Below, piece after piece: positions 52,464-63,873 of a stretch of DNA of 64,000 nt (its first letter is position 1; each line of letters starts with the position of its first letter). The stretch comes from Symsagittifera roscoffensis (taxonomy: Eukaryota > Xenacoelomorpha > Acoela > Convolutidae), in assembly GCF_963678635.1 (NCBI RefSeq), contig NC_087069.1:3734166-3798165 (forward strand), written 5' to 3'. The notes beneath the pieces were generated by a model. That model was not told where the DNA came from. It saw nothing but the letters and a program-made list of their open reading frames with translations, and searched no databases. A program made the translations under genes and the position numbers.

Positions 52464-55013
52464 ATGCCGTGGAAATTTGGACTACAGAAAGTTGATTCGT
52501 CGTACCATACGGCCCTCCTCAAAAAGCAGCTCATTGACGTGATTGTGAACTGCGTCAATTTAGTTGCTGCAGGCATGCTTACGTATGTGGTCATCGTTTA
52601 TACAATGCAAGGCGGGAGCTTAAAAATAAGAGATACAAAGAACTTTCCTGGATCGGTTAGTCCGAAGAAGTTCAGGGACAATTTGAGTTACAATCTGTAC
52701 CTACATGATCTATATGATAAGCATCTTAAGTGGAACTCGGGTGAATTTCCATACAGTCCTGAAAACATGCCAGCTCATTGCAGAGCTAAAACAGTCTGTA
52801 ATCCATTTCATACACAGCATGGACAAATTGGAAAAATCGAAGTCCTGGCTAGCTCGTTGTCCGAGTTTTCTATACTGAAATGTGCAAATGGTGCAGCGTG
52901 GGCTCATGTTAGAGATGCCTACGGCTTCTGGAAATGTGGAACTTGTTCTAAGGAAACAGAAGTATGCGAAAATAGCTGGAGTTCTACACCCTCCGAGATC
53001 AACTTTGACTACTGTGCTCTCTCAAACCCTCATCTGCAATTCTTGAATGAAGTCTATTATCAATTGATTGTAATAAGCGCTCACGTTCACCCTGAAAAGT
53101 TTGAGCAGAAGTTAGTTTTCCCTTTGGCACCGAACAGAACTGCAGTTCCGATTCAAAAGCGTGAACATAAATTGATGGCCTGTGACGCTGCACTCGAACT
53201 TTTCGATAGCGCCTCAAACGAAACTGGGAAGCACATTAATACAGACGAAGTTGTTTGTCAACTGGCCGCAAATGTTTCACTTGAAATTCTTGAATGGATC
53301 GGAATGTTTTGTGCCAATATGAAATACAATAGCGAACAATACATGAGCCTTCTTTTCTCGCTATCCGAACTCTCGGAAAGTCCATGCTACGATACAGACA
53401 GCAATGCTGCACGTCACAGTTGTTGCACAATTGATAGTAACACAATGTCGTGCAGTAATGCTTCACAATGTAACTCGATAACTTCCGATATTGAAGTGTC
53501 TTTGAGTGACTTCATTGAGTTGTTGGACCTTCCTGCTGAGAATTCGACTCTGAATGGAATAGATATTTCAGAAATATCTATTGTGACTATCGACGAAGAC
53601 GATGTCAAAAGTGTTCTTCAGTTTTCAGTGAACGAAAACGCCGAAGCTTGCTATTTGTTCACTCTGTACGACTCTGTTGATAAAGTGCTCCTCGAATCGT
53701 CTGTAGAAGACTATACTTGCAGTTTTAACATTTCAGGCACAAATACAGAATCATTTGCTGTTCTTTCGGGAACCAGAAATGAAAACGAAGTACAGAAAAC
53801 TTCGCCAGATACTAGAAGAAAACATAGTTCGCTAAAACAGTTCCGGGACCATTTGGCCAGTCAGATTAAAACAGATGCACTTAAGTTGCACAAAACTCGA
53901 AAAAAGTTTGCTAAATTCAACACTGTTAAACACTCGTTTTACCCGATTTTACGTTCTGCTAGTGTTTTAGCATACATAATATCATTAACAAGTTTTCTGG
54001 CAACGTTGGCAACCTACGGTTTGTTTCCAAAATTAAGAACGGAGCGAAACTCGACCAAAATCAAAATTTTGCTTGCCCTGTGCACGTGCGCAACTCTTTA
54101 CATAATGACAATGTGTATAACTATTCCATTCGTGTCCACGTCTATGGGGTGTCAGTTTGCCCTAGTTATGAGAGTCTACTTGACTCTTGTCACTTTGACT
54201 TGGAGCAGCATCGAAGCTTTCTATCTCTACTCGGCCATCGTAATCATCCCCGACACATACCAAAGCAGGTTCATGCGAAAGGCTCTGGTAGTCGGGCTGG
54301 GGGTTCCGGCGGCTATCGTTTTCATTCCAGTTGCATCGCGACCAGAGCTGTTCAACGGTTATGTTTCTGGATGTGACTGGATTTGCACGTTTCCAGAGTT
54401 CACCCAATTTTACTTGTTTCTGTTGCCAATAAGTATCGCATTTGGGCTAAATTTGATCATCTACGGAATAGCTGCGAATTTTTATCTCAACAATTGCAGC
54501 CAGTTTGAGGTGAAATTTGAGCAGAGAAAGTGTGCGTGGGATGAGATCAAAGCATGTTTCGGACTCTTCGTCTTGTTAGTCATGTCCTGGCTAACTTCTG
54601 CATTCAGTGTGGTGAACTTTTCGTCGGAAGGACCTGCGATTTCGTCCCCGTTCGAACTGTTTTGTCAAATTCTTTACATCTTGTCGATTGCTGGCCAAGG
54701 AGTGTACGTATTCATTGTACACTGTGTTGCGCCACTGGATGCAAGAAAACAGTGGATCCAGATCTGGAAAAGTTTTTACGTTTTGAGAAATTCGGACAAA
54801 TTTTTCCGGGCGAAGAATTTGAGGAAGGGCTCGAAACCGAACCATGGACCAGTGCATCACCCGAAAGTAGTCCAGAAAACGGTTAGTGGTAATATAAGAG
54901 ATAGAAGTGGCAATAGTAAGAAGACAAAAAAATCGACGGCTAGAGTCCAGAGCATTCCGAAAATAACGATCAATTCAGATTTCCCGACCAAAAGCCAAGC
55001 TTCAGAAGTCTAA
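52464..55013 (+). CDS. Adhesion-GPCR-like seven-transmembrane receptor
   Basis: 849 codons in one frame. Residues ~18-45 are a hydrophobic segment (signal anchor or uncleaved signal). The ectodomain (~46-490) is Cys-rich early on (AHVRDAYGFWKCGTCSKETE) and has several N-glycosylation sites. Residues ~395-430 resemble a GPS motif (CYLFTLYD...YTCSFNISGTNTESFAVL), but the cleavage tripeptide HL(T/S) is replaced, so autoproteolysis is unlikely. Seven helices span ~495-770. TM1-2 carry FPKLRTERNSTKIKILLALC and TM3 carries TWSSIEAFYLYSAIV, the pattern of family B2 receptors. A basic tail of ~80 residues follows. It would sit in the plasma membrane, and its ligand is unknown. ATG 52464 lies just after an acceptor site. 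Confidence 0.8.
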   Translation: MPWKFGLQKVDSSYHTALLKKQLIDVIVNCVNLVAAGMLTYVVIVYTMQGGSLKIRDTKNFPGSVSPKKFRDNLSYNLYLHDLYDKHLKWNSGEFPYSPENMPAHCRAKTVCNPFHTQHGQIGKIEVLASSLSEFSILKCANGAAWAHVRDAYGFWKCGTCSKETEVCENSWSSTPSEINFDYCALSNPHLQFLNEVYYQLIVISAHVHPEKFEQKLVFPLAPNRTAVPIQKREHKLMACDAALELFDSASNETGKHINTDEVVCQLAANVSLEILEWIGMFCANMKYNSEQYMSLLFSLSELSESPCYDTDSNAARHSCCTIDSNTMSCSNASQCNSITSDIEVSLSDFIELLDLPAENSTLNGIDISEISIVTIDEDDVKSVLQFSVNENAEACYLFTLYDSVDKVLLESSVEDYTCSFNISGTNTESFAVLSGTRNENEVQKTSPDTRRKHSSLKQFRDHLASQIKTDALKLHKTRKKFAKFNTVKHSFYPILRSASVLAYIISLTSFLATLATYGLFPKLRTERNSTKIKILLALCTCATLYIMTMCITIPFVSTSMGCQFALVMRVYLTLVTLTWSSIEAFYLYSAIVIIPDTYQSRFMRKALVVGLGVPAAIVFIPVASRPELFNGYVSGCDWICTFPEFTQFYLFLLPISIAFGLNLIIYGIAANFYLNNCSQFEVKFEQRKCAWDEIKACFGLFVLLVMSWLTSAFSVVNFSSEGPAISSPFELFCQILYILSIAGQGVYVFIVHCVAPLDARKQWIQIWKSFYVLRNSDKFFRAKNLRKGSKPNHGPVHHPKVVQKTVSGNIRDRSGNSKKTKKSTARVQSIPKITINSDFPTKSQASEV

Positions 55014-55281
55014 CCTGTTCTTTGTTCGGATGAAATTATATCTTGGATGAAATAAGTTTTATTTGTCTATAAAAAGTAATGCATGCAATTTTAAAGTGCA
55101 ATATTCATTGTAAGCTACTGCCAATGAAACTATTTGAAACGGCTGCGTGTTAAGTTTTTCATAAAAATTTACATGGTATCAAACTGTAAACAGGTATAAA
55201 TTAGAATTAGTTTTAAATGTCTGCATGTGCTATTTCGCCGGACTGTTATTCTTTTGAGGAGTTGAATTCTTATTGAAATGT

Positions 55282-55287
55282 AATAAA
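55282..55287 (+). terminator. Candidate poly(A) signal of the receptor gene
   Basis: AATAAA, 269 bases after the receptor stop codon and the first such hexamer I see downstream. Confidence 0.4.
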
Positions 55288-56463
55288 AAGCAAAAAGTTT
55301 GAAGAGACAGTAAATTAAAGAGCTATATGTTGATTTAAAAGAAAGTTTGCAGGCAAATTTGAGTTTCGAGCCCCCCTGAAAGTATATATTTTTGCTAATG
55401 AATTAGCTTTTCTATGAAAAAGTTTCAAAGTAGGCGTTGCAAATTAAATTTATCTATCCGAACTCTTTTTCTACCATTACTTCTGAATGCTGAATAATGT
55501 GCAATATGATTTAGATTTAGACTTCTGAGCTTCTTTTTTTTTGAAATTTACTTATTTAACTGTGATTTATTTCCGATTGCTATTGTACAAACTTATGGAA
55601 TAATTAAGACTCAGAAACTTTCGTAGAATTGATTCAAGCTATCAAATTGTCGTTGTTTGTTTATTTTTAATTTGCATGCTGGCATGCTTAAGTTCTAGTT
55701 AGTTTACTATAGAAATTCATTGTTCTATATTTTCATATAAGCAATTTAAATTTAACATCACCTAAACAGTGATTAAAAAATCTTAGTGTCCATAGTATTA
55801 GTCAGTCAAACTTGGATTAGCTGTTTTTTTACGCTTGTACGCTATGTTGTTATAAGCGGAGCGTAGTGTCTTATTAGAATAATTTTTCCTACCCAAGTCA
55901 GGTTTTTTTTTAGCTATATCAATATATTCTAGGGATTCGACCCTCTGCCGACCCAAAGTGTCCCCCTTTGTACTATTTTGAGATATCCATGTTTGGTGAC
56001 GGACACTGAAGTTTTTCTACAGGCGCCTTTGGCGCCAATATATACTAATTTTTAGGGGGAGGGGCGCCAAAAAAAACCCAATTTTTGGCCGAAAGTTTCC
56101 ACAAAGTGCCCAACAAAGCCTTTTTTTGTCTGTTTTGTTTTTCGAAATTTTGCCTGTGGCGCAGAAAATTTCGCCAAAACAGCGACTTTTTAGTGCTTCA
56201 GGAGAATCGGAAAACCATTTATGTCCACCTGAAAAAAAGGTCGACGAAATTTCGAAATTTTTTCGAAAATCCGCACCCTCCCCCCTTCCCCTTTGCCTAA
56301 TGTCTTCTATCGATATTTTGAGAGCTGCCGTAATTCATACTCGTTCCCTGAGGATGGCAATAAGCCGAGTCCAAAAAAGCCGAGCAAGGTTAATTTAGTT
56401 GATCCATTTATGAGTTACGCAGCATTTGTTCTTTGTAAACAGTTGTGATGAGTATTTCTTCGA

Positions 56464-56502
56464 GATATGCAAACAATATCAATTTGATATTGTTTGCATA
56501 TC
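56464..56502. repeat. Perfect 19-bp inverted repeat with one-base centre
   Basis: GATATGCAAACAATATCAA, then T, then its exact reverse complement. Each arm contains TATGCAAA, close to the octamer site of POU factors. It lies alone in intergenic AT-rich DNA. Confidence 0.85.
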
Positions 56503-57049
56503 TTTCATAATTCTACAATTGAGGAAATAAATTCTTTCCTTCCTTTTCCAATTAATAAAAACTTATACTGGTCAAATTAAGTTTGCAATTTACAATTTAA
56601 ATCGAGTAGTTTTCAATTTCGAAATTATTGGTTGTTTGCTCTTTTGGTTTTTTTCTTTTTCGGACTCCTTATGCTATAAGGCTTTTGAGAAACATATCAG
56701 TGTTTAAAATGATAGTAAGAGGCTGAGTTCTGCTCTTGCTGATTATCTTTGTCAAAATTTTGATTCGTTTTTTCTTTGAAAAACCAAATGGAAGAAGAAG
56801 AGAGGAAAGAATTTTATTTCTCTGATTCAAAAATATGCCATCAGAGTTTTATACATTTACAATATCGTTGACCAGAGGAGAAACTAAATGGACGTTGTAG
56901 TCGCTGGGTAGTGCCCTAACTTTTCTAATCACACTATGTATAATTGTAGCAAAGACAACCAAATGTGTTTAGTTTCCGAGATATGACGTTTTTTATGTCT
57001 TTTTTTGAAAATATTTTTTAGAACACTTGACAAAATTTGAAATTCCGAA

Positions 57050-60000
57050 ACCTATAGTCGCATTTTATGAGCGTACTCTCAGGGGTCGCACATCTTGCAT
57101 CCAAATATGACTGCTCAAAACATTTTCGTTTCCGAGATCTGAAGTTTTCTATAATTTTTAACAAGATAGCTTTACGAAAAATACGCTTGAATAGTTTCAC
57201 AAATTCGATTTTTCTTTCCATTTTCTTTCAATTATCGAGGTTCAATCGATTTTTTAGCAAACAGTTTTTGAAAGCAAATTAACATTAGCCCTCCTTTTTA
57301 GCTTTGACTGAGTTTTGAGCTGGAGACAATTCGTTCAAAAAAGAACCGAAATGTAATTTGTTTACTGATTTTAGTAAAAATTTCAGAAGATCCTAATCGT
57401 ATTCATAAACAATCAATAATTTTTTCAAAAATTTCATGACAGTGATCCTGCCGTTTTCTTCAAAAAATAAATTTCAATGTTTTTTGTATTATGAAAACTT
57501 GGTTTAAAACAGTGAAAGCAGCAACCATAAATTAGAAAGTCATATTGCAGAATAAGGACAATATTATCACATTAGTAGTCACATCATATTTGGTACATAG
57601 TGTCCGAACTTCGATACTATGCCACCTTGTTTTCCTAGTCTCTATTTAACAAAATTAATGTGGCTGACAAACGATAGTTTACTGTCAATTAAAATGCATA
57701 GATACTTGCAGACTGGTTTAATAGTTGTATTGTCCAAATTCAATTTTAAATTACAATCGGAATAGATAATGCGACTGCAAATTTATTTGCGTTTAACCAA
57801 TTGTTCAAACTAATCAGATCTGTGGTCACATTTTAAACTCTGGAAGCTGTTGCGGGTTGCGGTTAATTTTGTATCGTATGCGAAATGGATTACATCCGCA
57901 GACTTGCATGCCAAAGGCAGATCATTCATGTAAATGATAATAATAAAGGTCCCAGGATTGATCGTTGTGGAACACAGCATTCGATTTTTTGCCAATCAGA
58001 ACTAACACATTAAATTCTACACGCTGTATGCGATTACTAAGGTTTGCTTTGAACCAGTTTCAACAAATATTGCGAAAACCATATTTTTAAGTTTTTATAA
58101 TAGTATGTCGTGATCAATCGTATCGAAAGCTTTTTTTTCAAATCCAAATATAAGCTTTAAATTACATCTGAGGGTTGCGCTTGTCTCATTCTTTCAGTTA
58201 ATTCTTCTAATGTGTCAATTGCGCTATGCTCAATATGGAAACCATATTTTTTTTGAAAACAGCAGTGAAAATTTTTCAAGGTAGGATTAAAAGCGATTGT
58301 TAATCGCTCGTTCATATACTTTGTTACAAACAATAAGAAGAGAGATTGGTCGATAAGTGTTCATTTTTTTTATCCTTCTTTATCTAAATGAAAAATCTTT
58401 GCTTTGCAACGCTCGTTCGGAAACAGGGCTTTCATGAAAGAAAGGTTACTAATAAAGCCTAGACAGGGAGCCACTATCTTAGAGGAATTTCTTAACTATT
58501 ACATTTTTTATGTAATCGTCACTTGAAGAATATTTGTTATCTAAAACCTTTCTATAATGATTCAAATGTGTTTACAAATATTCAAATGTGTTTACTTTAT
58601 TAAGATACTTTGAGAAAAAGTATAATGAAGAGTTGGACAAGCAGCGTTAGGAATGCCATTTTTCAAATGGTTCTCCCTACTATTGTTACAAAGTTTTAAA
58701 GTTTTTGGCTATATCGGCACCCATAGGATTTTCACATACGTAAGATAGATTTTATTGCTGAGTTTTTGCTAGACTTGATATTTTTGCCACTGATATCCTT
58801 TACTAAATTGTAATTTTGCCTTGAGTCTCCGATACATTTTAACTCATTCCAAAAAATAGTTCTTCTTTATTTGCTTAATTTCTTTTTTAAATTGAGCGTT
58901 TAAAACTTTGAACTCATTGAAAAAAGAGCTGGCACTTTTTGACTTTTTTTTCAATTTCTGTCTACATTTTGCTGATTTCTTAAGTTATTGAGTCTATTTG
59001 TAAACCAAATTTCATCGTGGTATATCTCGTTTCTGATATTCCATTTTAAACTAACAGGATAATGTTCGGTTATATTTTCGTAATTGATTAATTTCGAAAC
59101 AGCTATAGAATTATTTTTATATTTGAAATTATCCTAGCAAAATCTGTATTTTTTTTCTGTTACACGTGTTGCTTCGTTACTAATTATCTGAAAACCACTT
59201 GAGGATATGTTTTTTTTTTAATTTTGAAAAGGTAAGTTGTTTTGTATAGTACCAATACTGAAATTGCCAACTAAATTAATGGTCTGTTAGGGATATTCTG
59301 TCATCTAGAAACTGATCCAATTTTTCGACGGAGGACATTTTACAATACGAACAATGAATTTGAATCATTTTTTAAAAATATTTCAGCATGTATACCTTCA
59401 TCAAAGGGCATTATCTGATTCAGCATACAGCAAGTGTTTCTTGTTTAAATCATGACACCCCCGCCATGTGTTTTTCTATTTTTGGTGTAAAATGGATTAT
59501 AGCCACTAACTAGCCAGCTTTCACTTTTGTCGTTTTCTGTTAGCCATCTTTTAGTAGTCCATAAAATATCTGGCGGAGACTCAAGACTTAGTGTTAGTGC
59601 TTCCAATTATTTTCAGTGTGTAGTTTCAGTGATCTTCTTTTCAAACGCTTATTAAACAGTTTATCATTTCTGGAGGGGTTTGCGACGCATTAAGAAGCAC
59701 CATTCATCGAGGAAATTTTACCTACGGAAACATTTTTTCACATCATTTATGTTTTAACTAAGGTCAGTGCCTCCATCATAAAGGTTTGAGATGTTCTAAA
59801 TACTTGGGTCATTGTGATATATGTAACAATTATTTCCATCTTTTGTCCATTAATTAAGGTTACGATGATCTCTTTTCAGCATCCTGACAAACATGGCTCG
59901 GGCTGGGCTAATATCTTCATTTAATATAACATTTTGAAATCAACCAATTTCGCTAGTTCTTTATTTTTTTTTGCATAATATCCACCTTTGCAACTCATCT

Positions 60001-60560
60001 GGAAAATTTGACAATAATCGGTCTGGTAGATCCATTTCTAGCTGTTAACCGATGTGCGATGGAAAAGTCTTTCTCGTCCAAACAGGCATTAACAGGTTTT
60101 GATAGTTGCAGCACTTTCTGTAAAGTCTCTTCCGGCTTTTCATTTGTCCATCTTCCGTGTCTATAATGTTTTCATCCTCATTCAGCCCGAAAAAGATTAA
60201 TGTTTTTTTTTGTTATATGTTTCCAACTTTTTTGTCTCGCACTTTACCATAAGATTGTTTTCAACTTTAGTGAATTCAAGATCTTTTGTCACTTCAGCAT
60301 AAATTTCTTCTTTTAATCCTTCTTCAGGAGTTCTTACAGCTTACGAAATAGCTAAATGCAATTGGATACTCATTTGGGCCACCATCGAAGGTTCGTGTCC
60401 TTGTCTTCGTTGAGTGGGCTCAATACTGTGATTGGCCCTTTTGAAGTACTTCTTACTACAGGCGTGTGGTCCAAATACCAAAGATCAGGAGCATTAGTTT
60501 GCGTGTCTGTGATATTCGCCTCACTCAGAGGTCAAAGATTCAGTAAAAAAAAACAGTTCA
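57050..60560 (-). mobile_element. Decayed non-LTR retrotransposon (LINE, CR1/Jockey-like)
   Basis: Translating the minus strand across many stops and shifts gives the normal LINE order. An ORF1-like segment lies near 60010-60150 (AHRLTARNGSTRPIIVKF). An endonuclease region follows near 59380-59600 (PDILWTTKRWL, SGYNPFY, GGGVMI). RT motifs come next: YRPISLL at about 58340, KAFDTIDHDILL at about 58115, VPQRSILGPLL at about 57955 and YMNDLP...FAYDTKL at about 57880-57930. KYLCILIDSKLSFVSHI and GHYVPN follow to about 57590. The catalytic pair reads FAYD instead of FADD. Ends are uncertain; no poly(A) or target duplication is seen. Confidence 0.75.
57540..58420 (-). pseudogene. LINE reverse transcriptase remnant
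   Basis: The recognisable RT part of the LINE. Blocks are in correct order and spacing but in three frames, with stops. One catalytic Asp of the FADD box is replaced by Tyr. It is not functional. Confidence 0.75.
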
Positions 60561-61236
60561 AATTTAGCATTTTTCTTTGCAGCATTTTTTTTGGCTAGAA
60601 ATCACTAAAGCTACAAAAACTAGTTTTTAACGACTGAAGTAATTTTTTGGTGCTTCTATAGCGACTATAATGCTTATACAATAGATCGAAGTTAGTCTTA
60701 AAAAACAAACATTTCCAATAAGTTTTTCTTGTTTTTTTTTGAAATTTTTTAAATGTCAACCGGTGTAGGATTACAAGGGCTTCAATATGATATATTAATC
60801 AACCTATTTTGGTAATATTTCTGTTAGCCCTAGTTCATAGGATATCTAAGAACTGCCAAGAGTAAGAATAAATACATCAGAACAGGATTATTTGACTATG
60901 AGGTTGAAATGTTTCAAGTAGTTTTAAAATCAAATATGTTCAAATTTTATAGATGATCATGATCTAATAACTTAACTAGTATTCGACAATGATTGAATGC
61001 GCAGCAGGTCTGATTTAAACGTCCTCTATCATTCTATTCTGACTATGAACAACCAATAGCGCTCTTTTAAATTACCTGTTTCTCGATTAGACTTCGGAAA
61101 GAGGAATTAAACACAAAGAACGTTTGAGATTGACAAGACCCTCATTGAACTATTCATATTGTCTTTGATTACAAAAATTTTTTCCTCGCTTTTTTTTCAA
61201 TCGACATTAAAGAAGTCATTACAAAAGCCATTCAAT
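60561..61236. other. Upstream region of ATG9
   Basis: About 680 bp of AT-rich DNA. A pyrimidine run ending at 61199 precedes an AG at 61211-61212 that could be an acceptor. No clear promoter element. Confidence 0.35.
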
Positions 61237-63873
61237 ATGCGCGAAAAGAACTCGAAGTATTCACGCCTGGAGGAATTCCCGGAAGACGAGACGAATGGTG
61301 TTCCGCAAGGAAATCTGGGATTCGACGACATTCACATGACCTATTTTGCTGAAGTATCCAAAACATGGCATCACATTGAGAATCTAGACGACTTTTTCAG
61401 AAGAATTTATTTGTATCATCAACGCAACGGCTTCATATGCATCGCTACCTCCGAGTTCTTCTCGCTTGTTCAATTCGCCTTTGTCGTCTTTCTTTCTACT
61501 TTGCTAGCCCAATGTATTGATTACCCGAAGCTTTTCAACTACGCTGATCATGTGCATCTTAATATCTCGGACTACACAACTAAAGACAAAACTGTAGTGT
61601 TTGACTGGCCGCAGCGGGTTAAGATCGCAGACGTTGTCTACCCTTTGGATCAATGTCTAATGAAGGGGTCGACATTTATGCATACTTTGCTACTTCTTGC
61701 GGTTGCCTTTTGGCTGTTCAGACTATCTCGAGCGATGGTGGTTCTCTCACGATTCTGGGAAACGAGACAGTTCTACGAAACAGCTTTGGCTATTCCGACT
61801 AAAGAGCTCGCTAATTTCACCTGGTTCGATATTCTGGATCAACTTAAAAGGGTTCAATGTGATCAGCAAATGTGTATACACAAACGTGAATTAACATCTC
61901 TTGATATTTACTCGAGAATTTTGAGGTTCAAAAATTACGAAATTGCTATGGTCAATAAGGATATTCTGCCTGTTAAATTTGACATCCCATGTTTTGGACA
62001 GTACACATTTATGAGTCAGAGTTTGAAACTGAACTTTGGGCTAATTTTATTCTGGGGTCCAGGGGCGCCTTTTTCGAACAACTGGAGTTTGAAAGACGTG
62101 TACAAGCGGAAGGTAGCGAGGGTCCAATTGGCCAAAGAAATGTCCAAACGCATTCTTCTGGCGGGCTTGATTAATTTGATACTGTCGCCTGTTATATTTT
62201 TCTATCAGCTTTTACTCTCATTTTTCAGCTACGCCGATCTGATCAAAAGAGATCCATCGAGTCTCGGAATGCGAAAATGGTCTCTTTACAGTCGTCTTTA
62301 CTTAAGGCATTACAATGAGTTAGAGCACGAGTTTAATGCACGCTTGGCTAGAGCATACAAGCCTGCGACCATGTATCTGAACTGTTTTGTCTCTACTTTT
62401 GCTTCCATCATAGCACACAATGTTGCCTTTTTCGCTGGATCCATATGCGCTGTGGTGATTTTACTCGCGATTATTGACGAGGATGTTTTACAAGTGGATA
62501 ATGTTATTACATTACTAACTGCTACGGGAATCGTAACCGCTATTTCTCGTGTTTTTATCCCGGACGAGAATTTTATATTTTGTCCTGAGCTTTTACTGAA
62601 GAGTGTATTGGCGCATATACATTATATGCCGGCAACATGGCGAGGGAAGGCCCACACGTCTGATGTTAGAGATGAATTTTCGAAGTTTTTCCAACTGAAA
62701 CTTGTGTTTTTTATCGAAGAACTCGTCAGTCCAATTGTGACACCTCTGATTCTGCTGTTTGCACTGCGACCGAAGGCCCTCGAAATTGTGGACTTCTTGA
62801 GGAACTTCAGCATTGACGTCGCAGGAGTCGGGGATGTTTGTTCATTCGCACAGTTAGACGTGAACAAACACGGCAACCCGCACTGGCTAGACAAAGATGA
62901 CGTCATGCCGAATGAACACGACGAAGAAGAAGAAGAAGAAGACATGCCGAAAGAGTCGATACGAGTGGGACCTTCTCAGGCTATGCAGTCGGAGGACGGC
63001 AAGACTGAATTGTCATTGGTCAATTTTGCACTCACGAATCCAAATTGGCGCCCGAGTCAGGCCTCGGAAGTGTTTTTAACGAACTTGAAAGGACAAGTTA
63101 GAAAAGACGCGAGTATGATGATAAGTGTAAGAAACATAGAGAACAGTGGGTTCCTACACTCCATGCAAAACTCGTCCCTCTTCATGCAGCCTTTGTCGAT
63201 ACCGCCTGCGATCAAGGAAAGCATGCTTGAAAGTGTTGCGTTATCACAACGCAGAGATTCCAATTTTTCGTCTCAAGGCGCCCAGACTAATCTACCTCTC
63301 AAAGGCCCAGGAATCGCGGGTAAAATTGGACCACTTCATCAAGTGAACATGACCTCGGATTCCTCGGCTAGTGTGTATATCTCCCAAACATCGAATTTTG
63401 AGTCGGGGAACCATGTCATTACAGAGCGGTCTGTGCTCTCAATGGCTGCTTCGTTGACCAATCAGAATCGATCTGGTCCCGGTATGCTTAACTCACAATC
63501 AGATGTTAATCTGAACGAGACGAATGTTCTAAGCCTTGAAATGTCTGCTACAGTGTTGAAACTACACGACAGATTTCACCAAAATGCTGCCTCTAAATGC
63601 ATAATAGCCTCGGAATCTTTTCAAACTGTGGACGATGAAATAAACACGAACCAGTATCAGAATCAAAACCAGACCACGTCGGTTTCTCTTCCGACGAACG
63701 AGTATCGCCAAGGGCTGCTTGCGGCGACTTGGGCTAATCGGAATAGTAGCCAATCAAATGCAACTATCGGATCAGGCGATCGAGGAGATGTCAATCAAAC
63801 TACAACTGATGAGGAAAACTTGGATGACTTCGACTTCACCCTAACACCCCTGGACAAACCGAATGTCGTTTGA
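61237..63873 (+). CDS. ATG9: Autophagy-related protein 9 (lipid scramblase of autophagy vesicles)
   Basis: 878 codons from ATG 61237. The frame is open further upstream only through a TTG at 61159, so 61237 is preferred. ATG9 is the multispanning membrane protein that seeds autophagosome membranes and scrambles phospholipids. Family hallmarks occur in order: KTWHHIENLDDFFRRIY near residue 34, CIHKRELTSLDIYSRILRF, LILFWGPGAPFSNNWSLK, SRVFIPDENFIFCPE, LAHIHYMPATW, EELVSPIVTPLILLF and VGVGDVCSFAQLDV, with DGKTELSLVNFALTNPNWRP after an acidic Glu run. The transmembrane core matches animal ATG9 throughout. The last ~230 residues are Ser/Asn/Gln-rich and disordered. It has no intron, which is unusual for an animal. 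TGA at 63871-63873. Confidence 0.95.
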   Translation: MREKNSKYSRLEEFPEDETNGVPQGNLGFDDIHMTYFAEVSKTWHHIENLDDFFRRIYLYHQRNGFICIATSEFFSLVQFAFVVFLSTLLAQCIDYPKLFNYADHVHLNISDYTTKDKTVVFDWPQRVKIADVVYPLDQCLMKGSTFMHTLLLLAVAFWLFRLSRAMVVLSRFWETRQFYETALAIPTKELANFTWFDILDQLKRVQCDQQMCIHKRELTSLDIYSRILRFKNYEIAMVNKDILPVKFDIPCFGQYTFMSQSLKLNFGLILFWGPGAPFSNNWSLKDVYKRKVARVQLAKEMSKRILLAGLINLILSPVIFFYQLLLSFFSYADLIKRDPSSLGMRKWSLYSRLYLRHYNELEHEFNARLARAYKPATMYLNCFVSTFASIIAHNVAFFAGSICAVVILLAIIDEDVLQVDNVITLLTATGIVTAISRVFIPDENFIFCPELLLKSVLAHIHYMPATWRGKAHTSDVRDEFSKFFQLKLVFFIEELVSPIVTPLILLFALRPKALEIVDFLRNFSIDVAGVGDVCSFAQLDVNKHGNPHWLDKDDVMPNEHDEEEEEEDMPKESIRVGPSQAMQSEDGKTELSLVNFALTNPNWRPSQASEVFLTNLKGQVRKDASMMISVRNIENSGFLHSMQNSSLFMQPLSIPPAIKESMLESVALSQRRDSNFSSQGAQTNLPLKGPGIAGKIGPLHQVNMTSDSSASVYISQTSNFESGNHVITERSVLSMAASLTNQNRSGPGMLNSQSDVNLNETNVLSLEMSATVLKLHDRFHQNAASKCIIASESFQTVDDEINTNQYQNQNQTTSVSLPTNEYRQGLLAATWANRNSSQSNATIGSGDRGDVNQTTTDEENLDDFDFTLTPLDKPNVV

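Larger units (their letters stand above)
55014..57050. other. Intergenic AT-rich region downstream of the receptor
   Basis: About 2 kb of low-complexity AT-rich DNA with no gene that I can support. It contains the receptor poly(A) signal, a short GGCGCC-rich patch near 56025-56070 and the perfect palindrome at 56464-56502. Confidence 0.5.

Noticed and set aside
56025-56070. GGCGCC-rich patch with short palindromes as a regulatory element
   Set aside because: Three GGCGCC hexamers in low-complexity sequence are not enough to support a site.
61159-61236. ATG9 start at 61159
   Set aside because: The codon there is TTG. The first ATG in frame is 61237, and family similarity begins downstream of it.
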